DNA of 64,000 bases from Bacteroidales bacterium (GCA_014800895.1 JAAVFG010000049.1:1-64000); one strand, 5' to 3'. Counted from the first letter of the stretch, positions 1 through 8,881 are shown. Notes: generated from the sequence alone by a model not told the origin. Numbers and translations are program-made.

Positions 1-57
1 AAATCAAGGCGTTCAGAACCCAGTTCCGAGGAGTTGGCGACATCAAATTCTTCATGT

Positions 58-552
58 TCAGACTTGCAACACTATACTCTTGACATCACCTCCCGCCCAC
101 CGGAAATATCCGCTGACCCAAAAAATCAATGGCTGATGAAACCGATATTCTAATCGTTCAAAGCGTTGGGAAACGGCATAGCCTTTCATTATCACTTTAT
201 TTGCCCATTGGCGGAATTGCGTACCTCTCAGGGATTTTACTCTGTATCCAACGGATATGATAACATCAAGATTATAATATTTAGTCTTATATTTCTTACC
301 ATCAGAAGCAGTTGTCAAGGATTACTTGACAACTGAATTGCTATCGAGTTCTCCTTCTTTGAAGATATTGTTGACATGAAGACTAATATTCTGTTTAGAA
401 GTCTGGAACAATTCTGTCATCTGCTGTTGTGTCAGCCACACAGTCTCATTCTCCAGCCGGACTTCAAGCTTTACGGTTGAATCTGGCTGGTAAAGTATTA
501 TTTCATTGTCTTGCGATGATTACGCAAGTGGAATAGGGGTATTTTCGTTCAT
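58..552 (-). pseudogene. RhuM-family virulence protein, broken
   Basis: Read on the minus strand from an ATG at 552, one frame gives a recognisable RhuM N-terminus (VRLENETVWLTQQQMTELF, then NISLHVNNIFKEGEL) and the conserved middle part (YNLDVIISVGYRVKS, then FRQWANKV). Two in-frame TAA stops interrupt it, one about ten codons after the ATG and one just before the TTG at 318. About four residues seem lost between WANKV and MKGYAV compared with my memory of the family. Past RFERLE the frame drifts away from the family. Only 318-58 is still open. RhuM proteins are poorly characterised and often sit in islands. A further open frame reads off the left edge (bases 60-1) and could not be identified. 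Confidence 0.75.
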
Positions 553-631
553 ACCGTAAATATAATGATTCTTTGAGATTATTGAGGCAAATCTCAGATA
601 ATCAATCAAAAATGCTTACATTTGTGTACGA

Positions 632-898
632 TTATCCCACAGTAATTATTGGTTGTCCGAAGAATGAGGAAAGCATCGCAAGGGTGGAGATTGTGAAGTT
701 ATGCTCTCCACTGAGCCAACGGGTAATCTCGCTTGGACGTTTTCCTATAGCATCGGCAAGTTGCTTCTTCGATAGTCCCTTTTCCTTCATGAGGAAGTCA
801 AGACGGTTGGAAATCTGAAACGACAACCGAGCCTCAGCCCTCTCTTCCGGCGAAATATCGCTCAGAAGTTCCCTCAGAGAAATCTTAGCTCTTTTCAT
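632..898 (-). CDS. XRE-family HTH regulator (HigA-like antitoxin type)
   Basis: This 88-residue protein has a charged N-terminal helix (LRELLSDISPEERAEARLSFQ) followed by a helix-turn-helix of the XRE/Cro type at about residues 40-75 (GLSKKQLADAIGKRPSEITR, then SGEHNFTISTL). Size and layout match stand-alone antitoxin-like regulators of Bacteroidales islands. The ATG overlaps the TGA of a small upstream frame (ATGA), which suggests translational coupling to a partner. It sits between a RhuM pseudogene and a recombinase remnant, so it is probably an island survivor. The DNA-binding role is secure; the antitoxin role is inference. Confidence 0.8.
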   Translation of the reverse strand: MKRAKISLRELLSDISPEERAEARLSFQISNRLDFLMKEKGLSKKQLADAIGKRPSEITRWLSGEHNFTISTLAMLSSFFGQPIITVG

Positions 899-1056
899 AT
901 CTCAAATGTTTTATCGGTTTCAATCTCGCTTTCAGTGATGATAACGCTCCCGTCTGCCACACCTTCCTTAAGGAGTTCTTCAAAACGTTGCAAAGTCAGA
1001 ACGTACCCCTTTAATGGTTTTATTATTTTAACGTAAATGTACGGCAAATATTTCAC
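895..1056 (-). CDS. Small ORF coupled to the XRE regulator, perhaps a truncated partner
   Basis: A frame of about 53 codons starts at GTG 1056 (TTG at 1047 is an alternative) and ends at a TGA overlapping the ATG of the XRE gene. Its C-terminal half reads LQRFEELLKEGVADGS and ends TDKTFEI, which looks like a real acidic protein end. The N-terminal part is rich in Tyr, Ile and Lys and has no ATG. The frame is open back to a TAA at about 1089. It could be the 3' end of a truncated toxin-like partner gene or a complete small protein. I do not recognise the family. Confidence 0.4.
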   Translation of the reverse strand: MKYLPYIYVKIIKPLKGYVLTLQRFEELLKEGVADGSVIITESEIETDKTFEI

Positions 1057-1182
1057 ATAAATGCGAAATATAGAATATTCTCCTTTTTAAGACTCCATAC
1101 ACTAAAATTTGCCGATTAATCGGTTATTATCACAGTTATCCGATTACTCAACCTTGTAAATCATATTGTAGATTCCCTGCTC

Positions 1183-1230
1183 CTAACCGGCAATTTTAAT
1201 ATATGGCTTCATCGCCTTGTAATCACTATG
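1183..1230 (-). pseudogene. Tyrosine recombinase C-terminal remnant
   Basis: The minus strand reads HSDYKAMKPYIKIAG then TAG. This resembles the end of Bacteroidales tyrosine recombinases, where TGHSDYKAMKPYI contains the last catalytic His and the nucleophile Tyr. Upstream codons (to about 1270) do not continue the family in frame, so only a scrap is left. It supports a former integrated element at this end of the window. Confidence 0.55.
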
Positions 1231-1345
1231 CCCCCTTCATTTCATTACGACGTTTGGAGGTATTCCCAATGAGAGAGACTTACAGATAAGGATTTTTGAG
1301 AAAACCAAGTTATTCCCCAATACACCTGTTAAGCATATTATATTA

Positions 1346-1393
1346 ATCAAGTCCATAATAAGACTGAATTTTCAGTCTTATTATGGACTTGAT
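1346..1393 (-). terminator. Perfect 23-bp palindrome, probable terminator of the retropepsin gene
   Basis: Arms 1346-1368 and 1371-1393 are perfectly complementary with a two-base spacer. It lies about 20 bases past the stop of the 1415-2779 gene. There is no long T tract on either side, so it may not be a classical intrinsic terminator. A cruciform or processing site is possible. Confidence 0.5.
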
Positions 1394-1414
1394 AACGGTT
1401 GAGGAAAGACGCTA

Positions 1415-2779
1415 TTAATTAATATATTCGTTTCGGGGTATTCCGGTTGTCAATACAAAATCAACAAAATTGAAACGAACAAAAGAGTACAGCATAAGAG
1501 TACGAAGTCCTAAAACTCCTTCACATTCACTGCCGGAACCAAATTCCCGGGTGGTTCTTACATCAATCTCCGGGATATCAGCAACATGTCCTCCCAATGA
1601 AATTTTAGTATTGGGAAGTATATAACGTTCATTTATCTTGATGCCGCCTATCCCTGCCTGTTTAACAGTGTCCTTGATTCCATTATCCACGACATACTGC
1701 TTGTTGTTCTCAAAGAACGCTTCACCAACGACTCCATAAGAGTTGTCGCCCGAGTCAATAAGCATCAGCAGAGGATTGTTATGAATGTCACACTTACCAA
1801 GCAGAAGCCTTGATTCAGAGAAGCACATATTGGGCTTGGCTTCGGGCTTGCGCGTACGCGTAATGGATGATATGCTTGATGGTATTATCAAATTGTTTGT
1901 GACAAAATCAATGGTAATCTCCTTTAGCTGAAGCATCAGATCGTTACCCAACAAAATACTGACCACATCAGCATACTGGTCTGCCTCATCATTGAGAGAC
2001 GATAGAGGAGCGACCGTAAAAGGAATATCGCGAAGAGTAATATTTCCTAATTGTAACTCTTTTGCCATTGCAAAATACCCTTCTGTTTCGCTTACTCCGT
2101 TTACAGAAACGGTTGTACCTTCCAGAGGTATCAGACCATACTTTTCAGCCATTTCCGGAGAGATTATGCTGGTTGCGCAACCTGTGTCAAAAATAATATT
2201 GGCAGGTAGTCCATTTATGCTACTCTCCCGCAGCTGCATCAAAACGCCACCCTTTTCTTTCGGTCCCATTGGAACGATACTAAACGGCACAGTTCCTTCG
2301 CCGTCTCCGTTAATATGGATTTGATAAGGTTTATAATCGGCAAGACCTTTATACCAATTGGCCTGCAGAGTAAAGTTTGCGACGGTAGCTGAATCAAGAT
2401 ACTGACGGGTCGCATCTAAAGTCTGATTTATCATTGATTCGGCAAATTCATTTTCCCCCGCTGTGCTCAAGTCTCTACCAAACATATAGGCGCAAGAAAG
2501 CATATTATTCAAATCAAGATATTCTGAATGTGTGTTGAACAGTTCTTTAAAGGCAGGGATTGATATATCCTGACGATTTAATTTGTTTCCGATCAAACAG
2601 CGGGAATATGTTTCGATATACGGATGAATTGAGTTTTTAGGCACAGAACTGTGGATTGAATCAAGGGCGAACCAATCAGTGTTATTGATCGCATTGACAA
2701 GTTTCTCATCTATTGATTGCGGGTAAGCAATCAAGGATGTCATGCTGATAAAAGCATATAAAAGGATTTTTCGTAGCAT
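1415..2779 (-). CDS. Retropepsin-like aspartic protease, secreted
   Basis: The 454-residue protein begins with a signal peptide (hydrophobic residues about 5-18). It has two aspartyl-protease-like lobes. The first carries IIFDTGCATSIIS near residue 195, the D-T/S-G catalytic motif. The second carries MLIDSGDNSYGVV near residue 340. Each lobe has the later hydrophobic-Gly segment of the fold (SILLGNDLMLQ; EGVLGLRTLML). Bacterial proteins of this kind (PF13650/PF13975 type) are exported and mostly of unknown substrate. It is monocistronic, with a palindrome downstream and the carB terminator upstream. Protease activity is inferred from the motifs. Confidence 0.8.
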   Translation of the reverse strand: MLRKILLYAFISMTSLIAYPQSIDEKLVNAINNTDWFALDSIHSSVPKNSIHPYIETYSRCLIGNKLNRQDISIPAFKELFNTHSEYLDLNNMLSCAYMFGRDLSTAGENEFAESMINQTLDATRQYLDSATVANFTLQANWYKGLADYKPYQIHINGDGEGTVPFSIVPMGPKEKGGVLMQLRESSINGLPANIIFDTGCATSIISPEMAEKYGLIPLEGTTVSVNGVSETEGYFAMAKELQLGNITLRDIPFTVAPLSSLNDEADQYADVVSILLGNDLMLQLKEITIDFVTNNLIIPSSISSITRTRKPEAKPNMCFSESRLLLGKCDIHNNPLLMLIDSGDNSYGVVGEAFFENNKQYVVDNGIKDTVKQAGIGGIKINERYILPNTKISLGGHVADIPEIDVRTTREFGSGSECEGVLGLRTLMLYSFVRFNFVDFVLTTGIPRNEYIN

Positions 2780-2874
2780 AATGTTTTAAATTAGCATTTG
2801 AGCAAAGTTTCGGATAAATTACGATATTTCAATTATCAGTGGCAGCTAAAATTTTTGAGCGCAAAGAAAAAAGA

Positions 2875-2913
2875 GAAATGGGTATGTGACAGCCTATGCC
2901 ACATACCCATTTC
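2875..2913 (-). terminator. Intrinsic terminator of carB
   Basis: A 14-bp perfect stem (2875-2888 with 2900-2913) lies 20 bases beyond the carB stop. It is followed on the minus strand by a T-rich tail (CTCTTTTTTCTTT). Confidence 0.85.
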
Positions 2914-2932
2914 CGTATAGTAGAACTTTGAA

Positions 2933-5900
2933 TTAATATTCAGACCAGGACGTGATGCCGATCTCCTGTATCTTCTTATTGATGAAGGCTTTCACGTATG
3001 CGCTTGCCAGACGGGCATTGGTGAGCAACGGTATGTTATGGTCGATAGCCTGACGGCGGATACGGTAACCGTTGGTCAGTTCGCGGCGGGTGTGATTCTT
3101 AGGAATGTTGATCACGAGATCCACTTTGTGGTCAGCCATCAGTTCCATCACTTTCTCTCCGTCACCCTCCTCATCGGGGAAGCATGTGGTGATAGCGTCT
3201 ATGCCGTTCTGCTTCAGGAAAGCGGCAGTGCCTGAGGTGGCATAAATGGTATAGCCATTCTCAAAGAGGAGTTTGCAAGCCTCAAGCATATCCACTTTGC
3301 CACGCACATCGCCTGAGCTTACCAGTACACCACGCTCCGGGATATGATGACCGACGGATATCATCGCATTGAGAAGAGCCTCGTCGAAGTCGCGTCCGAG
3401 ACATCCTACCTCACCTGTGGAGGACATATCCACCCCTAATACGGGGTCTGCCTTATGCAGACGCGCGAATGAGAACTGTGAAGCTTTCACGCCGATATAA
3501 TCAACATCAAATGTGGAGGTATCCTCTTTCTCCACCTTCTCGCCGAGCATGATGCGTGTGGCGGTCTCTATGAAGTTTTTCTTCAATACTTTTGATACGA
3601 AGGGGAATGAGCGTGAGGCGCGGAGGTTACATTCGATTACCTTCACGTAGTTATCCTTTGCAAGATACTGGATATTGAACGGACCTGATATATTGAGCTC
3701 TTTGGCTATCCGGGCACTGATACGCTTGATGCGTCGGGCTGTCGCCATATATATCTTCTGCGCGGGGAAGACGAGTGTGGCATCGCCGGAATGGACACCG
3801 GCAAATTCCACATGTTCCGAGATGGCGTATTCCACAATCTCACCGTTACGAGCTACGGCATCAAACTCGATCTCCTTGGCATTCTGCATGAAGGCTGAAA
3901 CGACCACCGGGAATTCCTTTGAGACCTGAGCAGCCTCGGAGAGGAAGCGGTGGAGCTGCTCATAATCGTAGCAGACATTCATCGCCGCGCCTGAAAGAAC
4001 ATAGGAGGGACGCACCAATACCGGGAACCCAACCTCCTTGATGAAGGAATCAATCTCATCGGTCGTGGTCAGCTCTTTCCAGCGGGGCTGATCAATGCCG
4101 AGCTGGTCAAGCATGGCTGAGAATTTATGACGGTTTTCGGCGCGGTCGATAGATACCGGAGATGTGCCTAATATGGGAACATTCTGACGGTAGAGCTTCA
4201 TCGCGAGGTTATTGGGAATCTGCCCGCCAACGCTTACGATGACGCCACGGGGAGTCTCGAGATCAAGGATATCCATGACGCGCTCAAAACTCAGCTCATC
4301 GAAGTAGAGGCGGTCGCACATGTCATAGTCGGTAGAGACGGTCTCCGGGTTATAATTTATCATGATGGATTTATACCCGGATCTGCGGCATGTGTTTGCG
4401 GCATTGACCGAACACCAGTCAAACTCCACTGATGAGCCGATGCGGTAAGCTCCCGATCCGAGCACTACGATATTATTACGGTCGTTCATATCGTAGCGTA
4501 TGGAATTTTCAGTGGCTCCGTAAGTGGCGTAAAGATAATTGGTGGGATATTCGGATGCGACTGTATTGATACGGCGGATAGCAGGAGTGATTCCAAATCC
4601 TTTGCGGTGTGCTCTTACCCGAAGTATCTCCTTCTCAAGGTTTCCTTCAGGATTCTCCACGCAGCGCGCGATCTGGAAGTCGGAGAATCCGAGACGTTTT
4701 GCCTCACGCACTACATCTTCGGGAAGCTCCTCGATCTTATCATATCCTTCAAGCACTCTCTGATATTTCACGATATTGTTGAGACGCTCTATAAACCATT
4801 TGTCAATCTTGGTCAGCTCCTCGATGCGGTCGATGGTATAGCCCTCCTGGAGCGCCTGTGCCATGGCGAAGATGCGGAGGTCGGTGGGATGTGAGAGGAC
4901 GCTGTCAAGATCTTCAAAATGGAGATCGGTATTGCCAACGAAGCCGTGCATGCCCTGACCTATCATGCGGAGACCTTTCTGTATGATCTCCTCAAAAGAC
5001 TTGCCGATTGACATAATCTCACCCACAGATTTCATTGAGGATCCGATCTCACGGTCTACTCCAACGAATTTAGAGAGATCCCAGCGAGGGATTTTCACAA
5101 TCATGTAATCGACAGAGGGAGGAACGGCAGCCGAATTAGGCGTGCCGGGTGTGCCGATCTGGTCGAGGGTATAGCCCAAAGCGAGTTTGGCGGCTACGAA
5201 TGCGAGGGGATAGCCTGATGCTTTTGAGGCGAGGGCGGAAGAGCGGCTCAGACGGGCGTTGATCTCAATGATACGGTAATCATTGGTCTCGGCATTGAAA
5301 GCATACTGGATATTACATTCCCCTACGATGCCGATATGTCTCACCACTTGACATGCGATCTCCTCAAGCTTGGAGATCTGCTCTTTGGTCAGGGATACGA
5401 TGGGGGCAACCACGATTGATTCGCCCGTATGGATACCGAGGGGGTCGAAATTCTCCATAGGCACTACAGTGAAGCAATGGTCGTTGGCATCGCGTATCAC
5501 TTCAAATTCAATCTCCTTCCAGCCTTTCAGACTCTCCTCGACAAGAATCTGCTTTGAATATGCAAAGGCACTTTCGCAATGCTTGATGAATTCCTCCTCA
5601 TTCTGACATATTCCTGATCCGAGTCCTCCGAGGGCGTATGCAGAACGGACCATGACGGGAAACCCGATTTCGCGGGCAACCCGGATCGCATCTTCCATAG
5701 TCTCCACAGCTTCCGAAACGGGGGTCTTGGCATCAATCTCCTTAAGCTTCTTTACGAAAAGGTCGCGGTCTTCAGTGATCATGATGGCTTCTACAGAAGT
5801 GCCGAGCACTTTCACTCCGTATTTCTCCAGTGTGCCGTTGAGGTAAAGCTCTGTGCCGCAGTTGAGGGCAGTCTGTCCGCCGAATGCGAGCAGTATACCG

Positions 5901-6133
5901 TCGGGACGCTCCTTTTTAATTACCTCCTCCACGAAGTGAGTGGTGATAGGGAGGAAATATACCTGATCCGCCACGCCTTCGGAAGTCTGGATGGTGGCGA
6001 TGTTAGGATTGATGAGGACTGAAGAGATACCCTCCTCTCTGAGCGCTTTGAGCGCCTGAGAGCCGGAGTAGTCAAATTCGCCGGCTTGTCCGATTTTGAG
6101 GGCGCCGGAACCGAGTAATAAAACTTTTTTCAT
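2933..6133 (-). CDS. carB: Carbamoyl-phosphate synthase large subunit
   Basis: CarB makes carbamoyl phosphate from bicarbonate, two ATP and ammonia supplied by the CarA glutaminase, feeding pyrimidine and arginine synthesis in the cytoplasm. At 1066 residues it has the family length. Two homologous ATP-grasp halves are visible, each opening with a Gly-rich loop (VLLLGSGALKIGQAGEFDYSG at the start; VVLGSGAYRIGSSVEFDWC near residue 565). The allosteric MGS-like domain is at about 930-1066 (DMLEACKLLFENGYTIYATSG). No carA lies in the window; the gene stands alone with its own terminator. There is no sign of damage. Confidence 0.97.
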   Translation of the reverse strand: MKKVLLLGSGALKIGQAGEFDYSGSQALKALREEGISSVLINPNIATIQTSEGVADQVYFLPITTHFVEEVIKKERPDGILLAFGGQTALNCGTELYLNGTLEKYGVKVLGTSVEAIMITEDRDLFVKKLKEIDAKTPVSEAVETMEDAIRVAREIGFPVMVRSAYALGGLGSGICQNEEEFIKHCESAFAYSKQILVEESLKGWKEIEFEVIRDANDHCFTVVPMENFDPLGIHTGESIVVAPIVSLTKEQISKLEEIACQVVRHIGIVGECNIQYAFNAETNDYRIIEINARLSRSSALASKASGYPLAFVAAKLALGYTLDQIGTPGTPNSAAVPPSVDYMIVKIPRWDLSKFVGVDREIGSSMKSVGEIMSIGKSFEEIIQKGLRMIGQGMHGFVGNTDLHFEDLDSVLSHPTDLRIFAMAQALQEGYTIDRIEELTKIDKWFIERLNNIVKYQRVLEGYDKIEELPEDVVREAKRLGFSDFQIARCVENPEGNLEKEILRVRAHRKGFGITPAIRRINTVASEYPTNYLYATYGATENSIRYDMNDRNNIVVLGSGAYRIGSSVEFDWCSVNAANTCRRSGYKSIMINYNPETVSTDYDMCDRLYFDELSFERVMDILDLETPRGVIVSVGGQIPNNLAMKLYRQNVPILGTSPVSIDRAENRHKFSAMLDQLGIDQPRWKELTTTDEIDSFIKEVGFPVLVRPSYVLSGAAMNVCYDYEQLHRFLSEAAQVSKEFPVVVSAFMQNAKEIEFDAVARNGEIVEYAISEHVEFAGVHSGDATLVFPAQKIYMATARRIKRISARIAKELNISGPFNIQYLAKDNYVKVIECNLRASRSFPFVSKVLKKNFIETATRIMLGEKVEKEDTSTFDVDYIGVKASQFSFARLHKADPVLGVDMSSTGEVGCLGRDFDEALLNAMISVGHHIPERGVLVSSGDVRGKVDMLEACKLLFENGYTIYATSGTAAFLKQNGIDAITTCFPDEEGDGEKVMELMADHKVDLVINIPKNHTRRELTNGYRIRRQAIDHNIPLLTNARLASAYVKAFINKKIQEIGITSWSEY

Positions 6134-6377
6134 GTTGTCATTATGATGTAAAGAGAGCTCGACGTAGACGACTGTGGAGACTCTTGATCGTTTCAGACTC
6201 TAAATTAACACTTTATTTCCATAACTGCCAAATTTTAAGCATAGAAGTTGTCTAAACTATTTCATAAATATAGGAAAACCAGCTAAAGAGGATATAGCGG
6301 GAATAAAATGATAATGTTAAAAAAGTATAATTATAGACTCTTATAAGTATATTATAAAACTTTTTCCCACAGATACT

Positions 6378-6480
6378 GTTTTAGTAAGTGAAAAGTAAAT
6401 CGTTTCATGATGTTAGGTTAGTTAAGTTAAAAGTATTATGGAAAACATTAAAGCGGCTGATCGTGAGATTAGCCGCTTTT
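6378..6480 (+). repeat. Hairpin element copy A (diverged)
   Basis: A diverged copy of the element at 6582-6691, in opposite orientation. Shared blocks are GAAAAGTAAATCGTTTCATG, then ATGTTAGGTTAG, then TATTATGGAAAACA, then a strong hairpin. The stem here is AAAGCGGCT/AGCCGCTTT (6450-6458 with 6471-6479), followed by TTTTACTTT. The outer stem differs from copies B and C but stays paired, which points to a conserved RNA structure. It may be a small-RNA gene or a mobile terminator. Confidence 0.7.
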
Positions 6481-6581
6481 ACTTTGTGAAATATTGAGCC
6501 TTGGTTTTGAAAAATAATGACCCATGCTTTCTCCACATTATTATAGAAAGGTAAGAAACTCCTCTTTTCATGAGTTATAAC

Positions 6582-6691
6582 ATAACGCGAACGCGGCTAA
6601 TCTCCCGATCAGCCGCGTTCGCGTGTTTTCCATAATACTTAACTAAACTAACCTAACATCATGAAACGATTTACTTTTCATCTATTATAAC
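6582..6691 (-). repeat. Hairpin element copy B (identical to copy C)
   Basis: These 110 bases are identical by eye to 11852-11961. On the minus strand the element reads leader, GTTAGGTTAG block, TATTATGGAAAACA, then a 13-bp stem CGCGAACGCGGCT/AGCCGCGTTCGCG (6586-6598 with 6611-6623). The opposite strand has a short frame, MKRFTFHLL, then stop. Which strand is transcribed is not settled by the sequence. Confidence 0.85.
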
Positions 6692-6816
6692 GCGTGAGAG
6701 AAAAAATGGTTTAATAAGTAGGTAAGGAGCAACTAAATTTTTTACCGTTTAATCGGTAAAATTTAATACTGTCAGTGAGCGTTAATCTCTATATTCATGA
6801 GGAGATATAATAAAGG

Positions 6817-7500
6817 ATGAGAGCGGATATAAGATATGTGGAGGAGAGATTCCACCATTTCAATCATTTGATATTCGGAGGAAAGCTGCCTCCAATCCCG
6901 GTGAAAATGTCAGATGGCGTCAGTTTCCTGGGGATGTGTGTGGCAAAAGTTAGACGCCACCCTGACGGGCGCGAGGAACATTATGACTTCGAATTGCGTA
7001 TGAGCCGGCGTTTTGATTTGTCCGAAAGGGAGATAGAAGACGTTATCATACATGAGATGATACATTACTTCATAATGTATAATGAGCTTGCAGACACTTC
7101 ATCGCATGGAGAGATCTTCAAAGGGATGATGCGGGCTATCAATAAAAGCTACGGACGTAATATTACCATAAGCCGCCGTCTGAGCGCAGAGGAGAAAGTG
7201 ACCACCGCTTCCTCTAAGCGAAGCTGGCATGTTGTGGCTCATGTCAGAATGCGCACCGGAGCGCATGGTGTCAAGGTGCTTCCCCGCGTTGTTCCGAAGA
7301 TTCTGGATTATCATAAAGTTGTCAGCGCATCCCCAGAGGTGACGAGTATTGAACTCTTCCTTACAGATAATCCCTTCTTTAACCGTTTCCCCGTCTCGGC
7401 AGCGTATAAGGTGCATCCTGTTGGGGAGGAAGAGATGACTCTGAATCTTGTTAAGGCAGCCCGCCTGATAGTTGAGAATGGGAAGCTGATACAGAGATAG
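6817..7500 (+). CDS. SprT-like zinc metalloprotease-fold protein
   Basis: The protein has 227 residues. The SprT-like domain covers about residues 5-125, with the zinc motif HEMIH at 79-83 and a third ligand candidate His at SSHGEIF near 97. The N-terminal FNHLIFGGKLPPI segment is typical of the family. The C-terminal 90 residues lack the usual zinc ribbon and are unassigned. SprT/Spartan proteins cut DNA-protein crosslinks in eukaryotes; the bacterial role is unclear. It has its own hairpin terminator and sits alone. The first ATG follows the AGGAGATATAATAAAGG segment. Confidence 0.85.
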   Translation: MRADIRYVEERFHHFNHLIFGGKLPPIPVKMSDGVSFLGMCVAKVRRHPDGREEHYDFELRMSRRFDLSEREIEDVIIHEMIHYFIMYNELADTSSHGEIFKGMMRAINKSYGRNITISRRLSAEEKVTTASSKRSWHVVAHVRMRTGAHGVKVLPRVVPKILDYHKVVSASPEVTSIELFLTDNPFFNRFPVSAAYKVHPVGEEEMTLNLVKAARLIVENGKLIQR

Positions 7501-7514
7501 AAATTGCAATAAAA

Positions 7515-7545
7515 GAATCAAGGCATCCTCACGGACGCCTTGTTC
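7515..7545 (+). terminator. Hairpin after the SprT-like gene
   Basis: Imperfect stem GAATCAAGGC (7515-7524) with GCCTTGTTC (7537-7545), plus an inner TCC/GGA pairing. No strong T tract follows. Confidence 0.5.
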
Positions 7546-7995
7546 AAGAGTATTCACTCCATATTAACACCTTTTTATTGACTCAATATTAACACCTGTT
7601 TTAACTTATTCCATACTGTATCTGCACTCTGTTCAACTCATGGCCCTGACTGATATGGTCTCTTTTCAGTCTGTTTTGTGTGTCTCTCCGGAGGATGAAG
7701 AATTTTTATCCGGAGGCTCCACAGTATTAACTTGGAGTGTCAGGTCTCGGCCTGAGATAAATCGTAAAATAATTTTTCGGTCGTTAAGTTGATAAAAGTA
7801 TTACAATTTCTTTTAGGCTTTTGATTACTATTTCTTCCTTTTCATTTTTAACATTTATTTAGATTATTGTTTATTTTACTTATTAAACACAGGTAAATGT
7901 AAAAAAGTTTTAAAATAGTTAAGAATTTTTAAAATAATATTGAGATTTGACTTTTAACACTGGTTATTTCGGAGTTAATCATGGAGATTGCGGGA
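7546..7995. other. AT-rich intergenic stretch
   Basis: About 450 bases between convergent genes. No credible coding frame was seen, apart from the repeated phrase TATTAACACCT near 7560-7595. Some of it may be decayed sequence. Confidence 0.5.
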
Positions 7996-8040
7996 TATAA
8001 AAGACCCCGGATGCTTACTTTACATCCGGGGTCTTTTATA
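7996..8040 (-). terminator. Strong bidirectional terminator
   Basis: An 18-bp perfect stem (7996-8013 with 8023-8040) with a nine-base loop. The AAAA/TTTT ends make it usable from both strands. It lies 28 bases past the stop of the DUF3108 gene. Confidence 0.85.
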
Positions 8041-8068
8041 GCTTCCGTAAGGTGGAAGCATTTATCCA

Positions 8069-8821
8069 TCAATAAGCGGGATTATGAATCATCTCTATAT
8101 GACCGATAGGAAGCTCGGCGCTCAGGAGGAGAGGGATACGGCTTGAAGTAGATACCTGTGCCTGAACCGGATAGCCGCTCATAGCTCCATGATAGGTGTA
8201 TTGATATGTGCAAGAATAGGTGGGATATGTGGAGCCCCCGACATCATAAGTGGAACGACCGTTATATGTTACCACTACTGACTGGGGATAGCCTCCTTCG
8301 ACTGTGATAGGAATTGTCACGCTGCTTCCGGGAGCCATTGTGTCAAAATTCATCTCTCGGAAATAGTAGAACATACCGAGCATATCGGCGGTGACAGTGA
8401 CAGCCTCCATTGTGTCATCGGAGGCATCGAGGTAACCCTGCCCTTTTATATTTTTATAGTTGGCAGGATTGGATGGGTCAAAGGAATTGGTATTATACAT
8501 TGACGCCTTAGGCTTCATATACCATCCGTTTTCGTATGTCACGGTCTCATGGCTTAGCCCGGAGCCCGGAGTCATAATTGTATTAAGAGTGTCGGAAATG
8601 CAGAATACCCGTCCCTCCCATGGGATGCTGTTGCCGTCGAGAGTGGCGTTGAACTGGTTGCCGTTAGTAGACATCGTCACTACTCCGTGAGCTATGTTTA
8701 TATCTACGAGTCCCCAATGGTAACGGACATCATAACGAATCTCCTGAGGAGGAATATTTACTTGCGCTGATGCCATCATTCCTGAAATCAGTGCGACAAG
8801 AAGGAGTAATGTTTTTTTCAT
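8069..8821 (-). CDS. DUF3108 domain protein, exported
   Basis: The 250-residue protein starts with a clear signal peptide (MKKTLLLLVALISGMMASAQ, cleavage near 20). The mature part begins IRYDVRYHWGLVDINIAHG, the usual opening of DUF3108 (PF11306), and is beta-rich throughout. Family members are periplasmic or outer-membrane-associated proteins of unknown function. It stands between two hairpins, downstream of a FadL-type porin on the same strand, and may be separately transcribed. Confidence 0.8.
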   Translation of the reverse strand: MKKTLLLLVALISGMMASAQVNIPPQEIRYDVRYHWGLVDINIAHGVVTMSTNGNQFNATLDGNSIPWEGRVFCISDTLNTIMTPGSGLSHETVTYENGWYMKPKASMYNTNSFDPSNPANYKNIKGQGYLDASDDTMEAVTVTADMLGMFYYFREMNFDTMAPGSSVTIPITVEGGYPQSVVVTYNGRSTYDVGGSTYPTYSCTYQYTYHGAMSGYPVQAQVSTSSRIPLLLSAELPIGHIEMIHNPAY

Positions 8822-8881
8822 AATCTATTGTTTTGTTTTTAGATAAAACAATAGAGCGGGGAAATGGTTGATAATTAACGC

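Larger units (their letters stand above)
1057..1414. other. Intergenic decayed region
   Basis: About 360 bases without an intact gene. It holds the recombinase remnant at 1183-1230 and the perfect palindrome at 1346-1393, each listed separately. The rest is AT-rich with no other recognisable feature. Confidence 0.6.
6134..6816. other. Divergent intergenic region with two inverted repeat elements
   Basis: This 683-base gap separates the divergent carB and SprT-like genes. It holds two inverted copies of a hairpin element (6378-6480 and 6582-6691). An inverted repeat TTTTACCG/CGGTAAAA lies near 6740-6760 upstream of the SprT-like gene. The rest is AT-rich with no gene seen. Confidence 0.7.

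Noticed and set aside
2933-6133. A carAB operon
   Set aside because: No glutaminase subunit gene was found on either side; carB is flanked by its own terminator and a divergent spacer.
6661-6690. MKRFTFHLL as a real leader peptide
   Set aside because: It is a possible short frame in copies B and C, but copy A reads past the stop and no amino-acid biosynthesis gene follows. Kept only as a remark.
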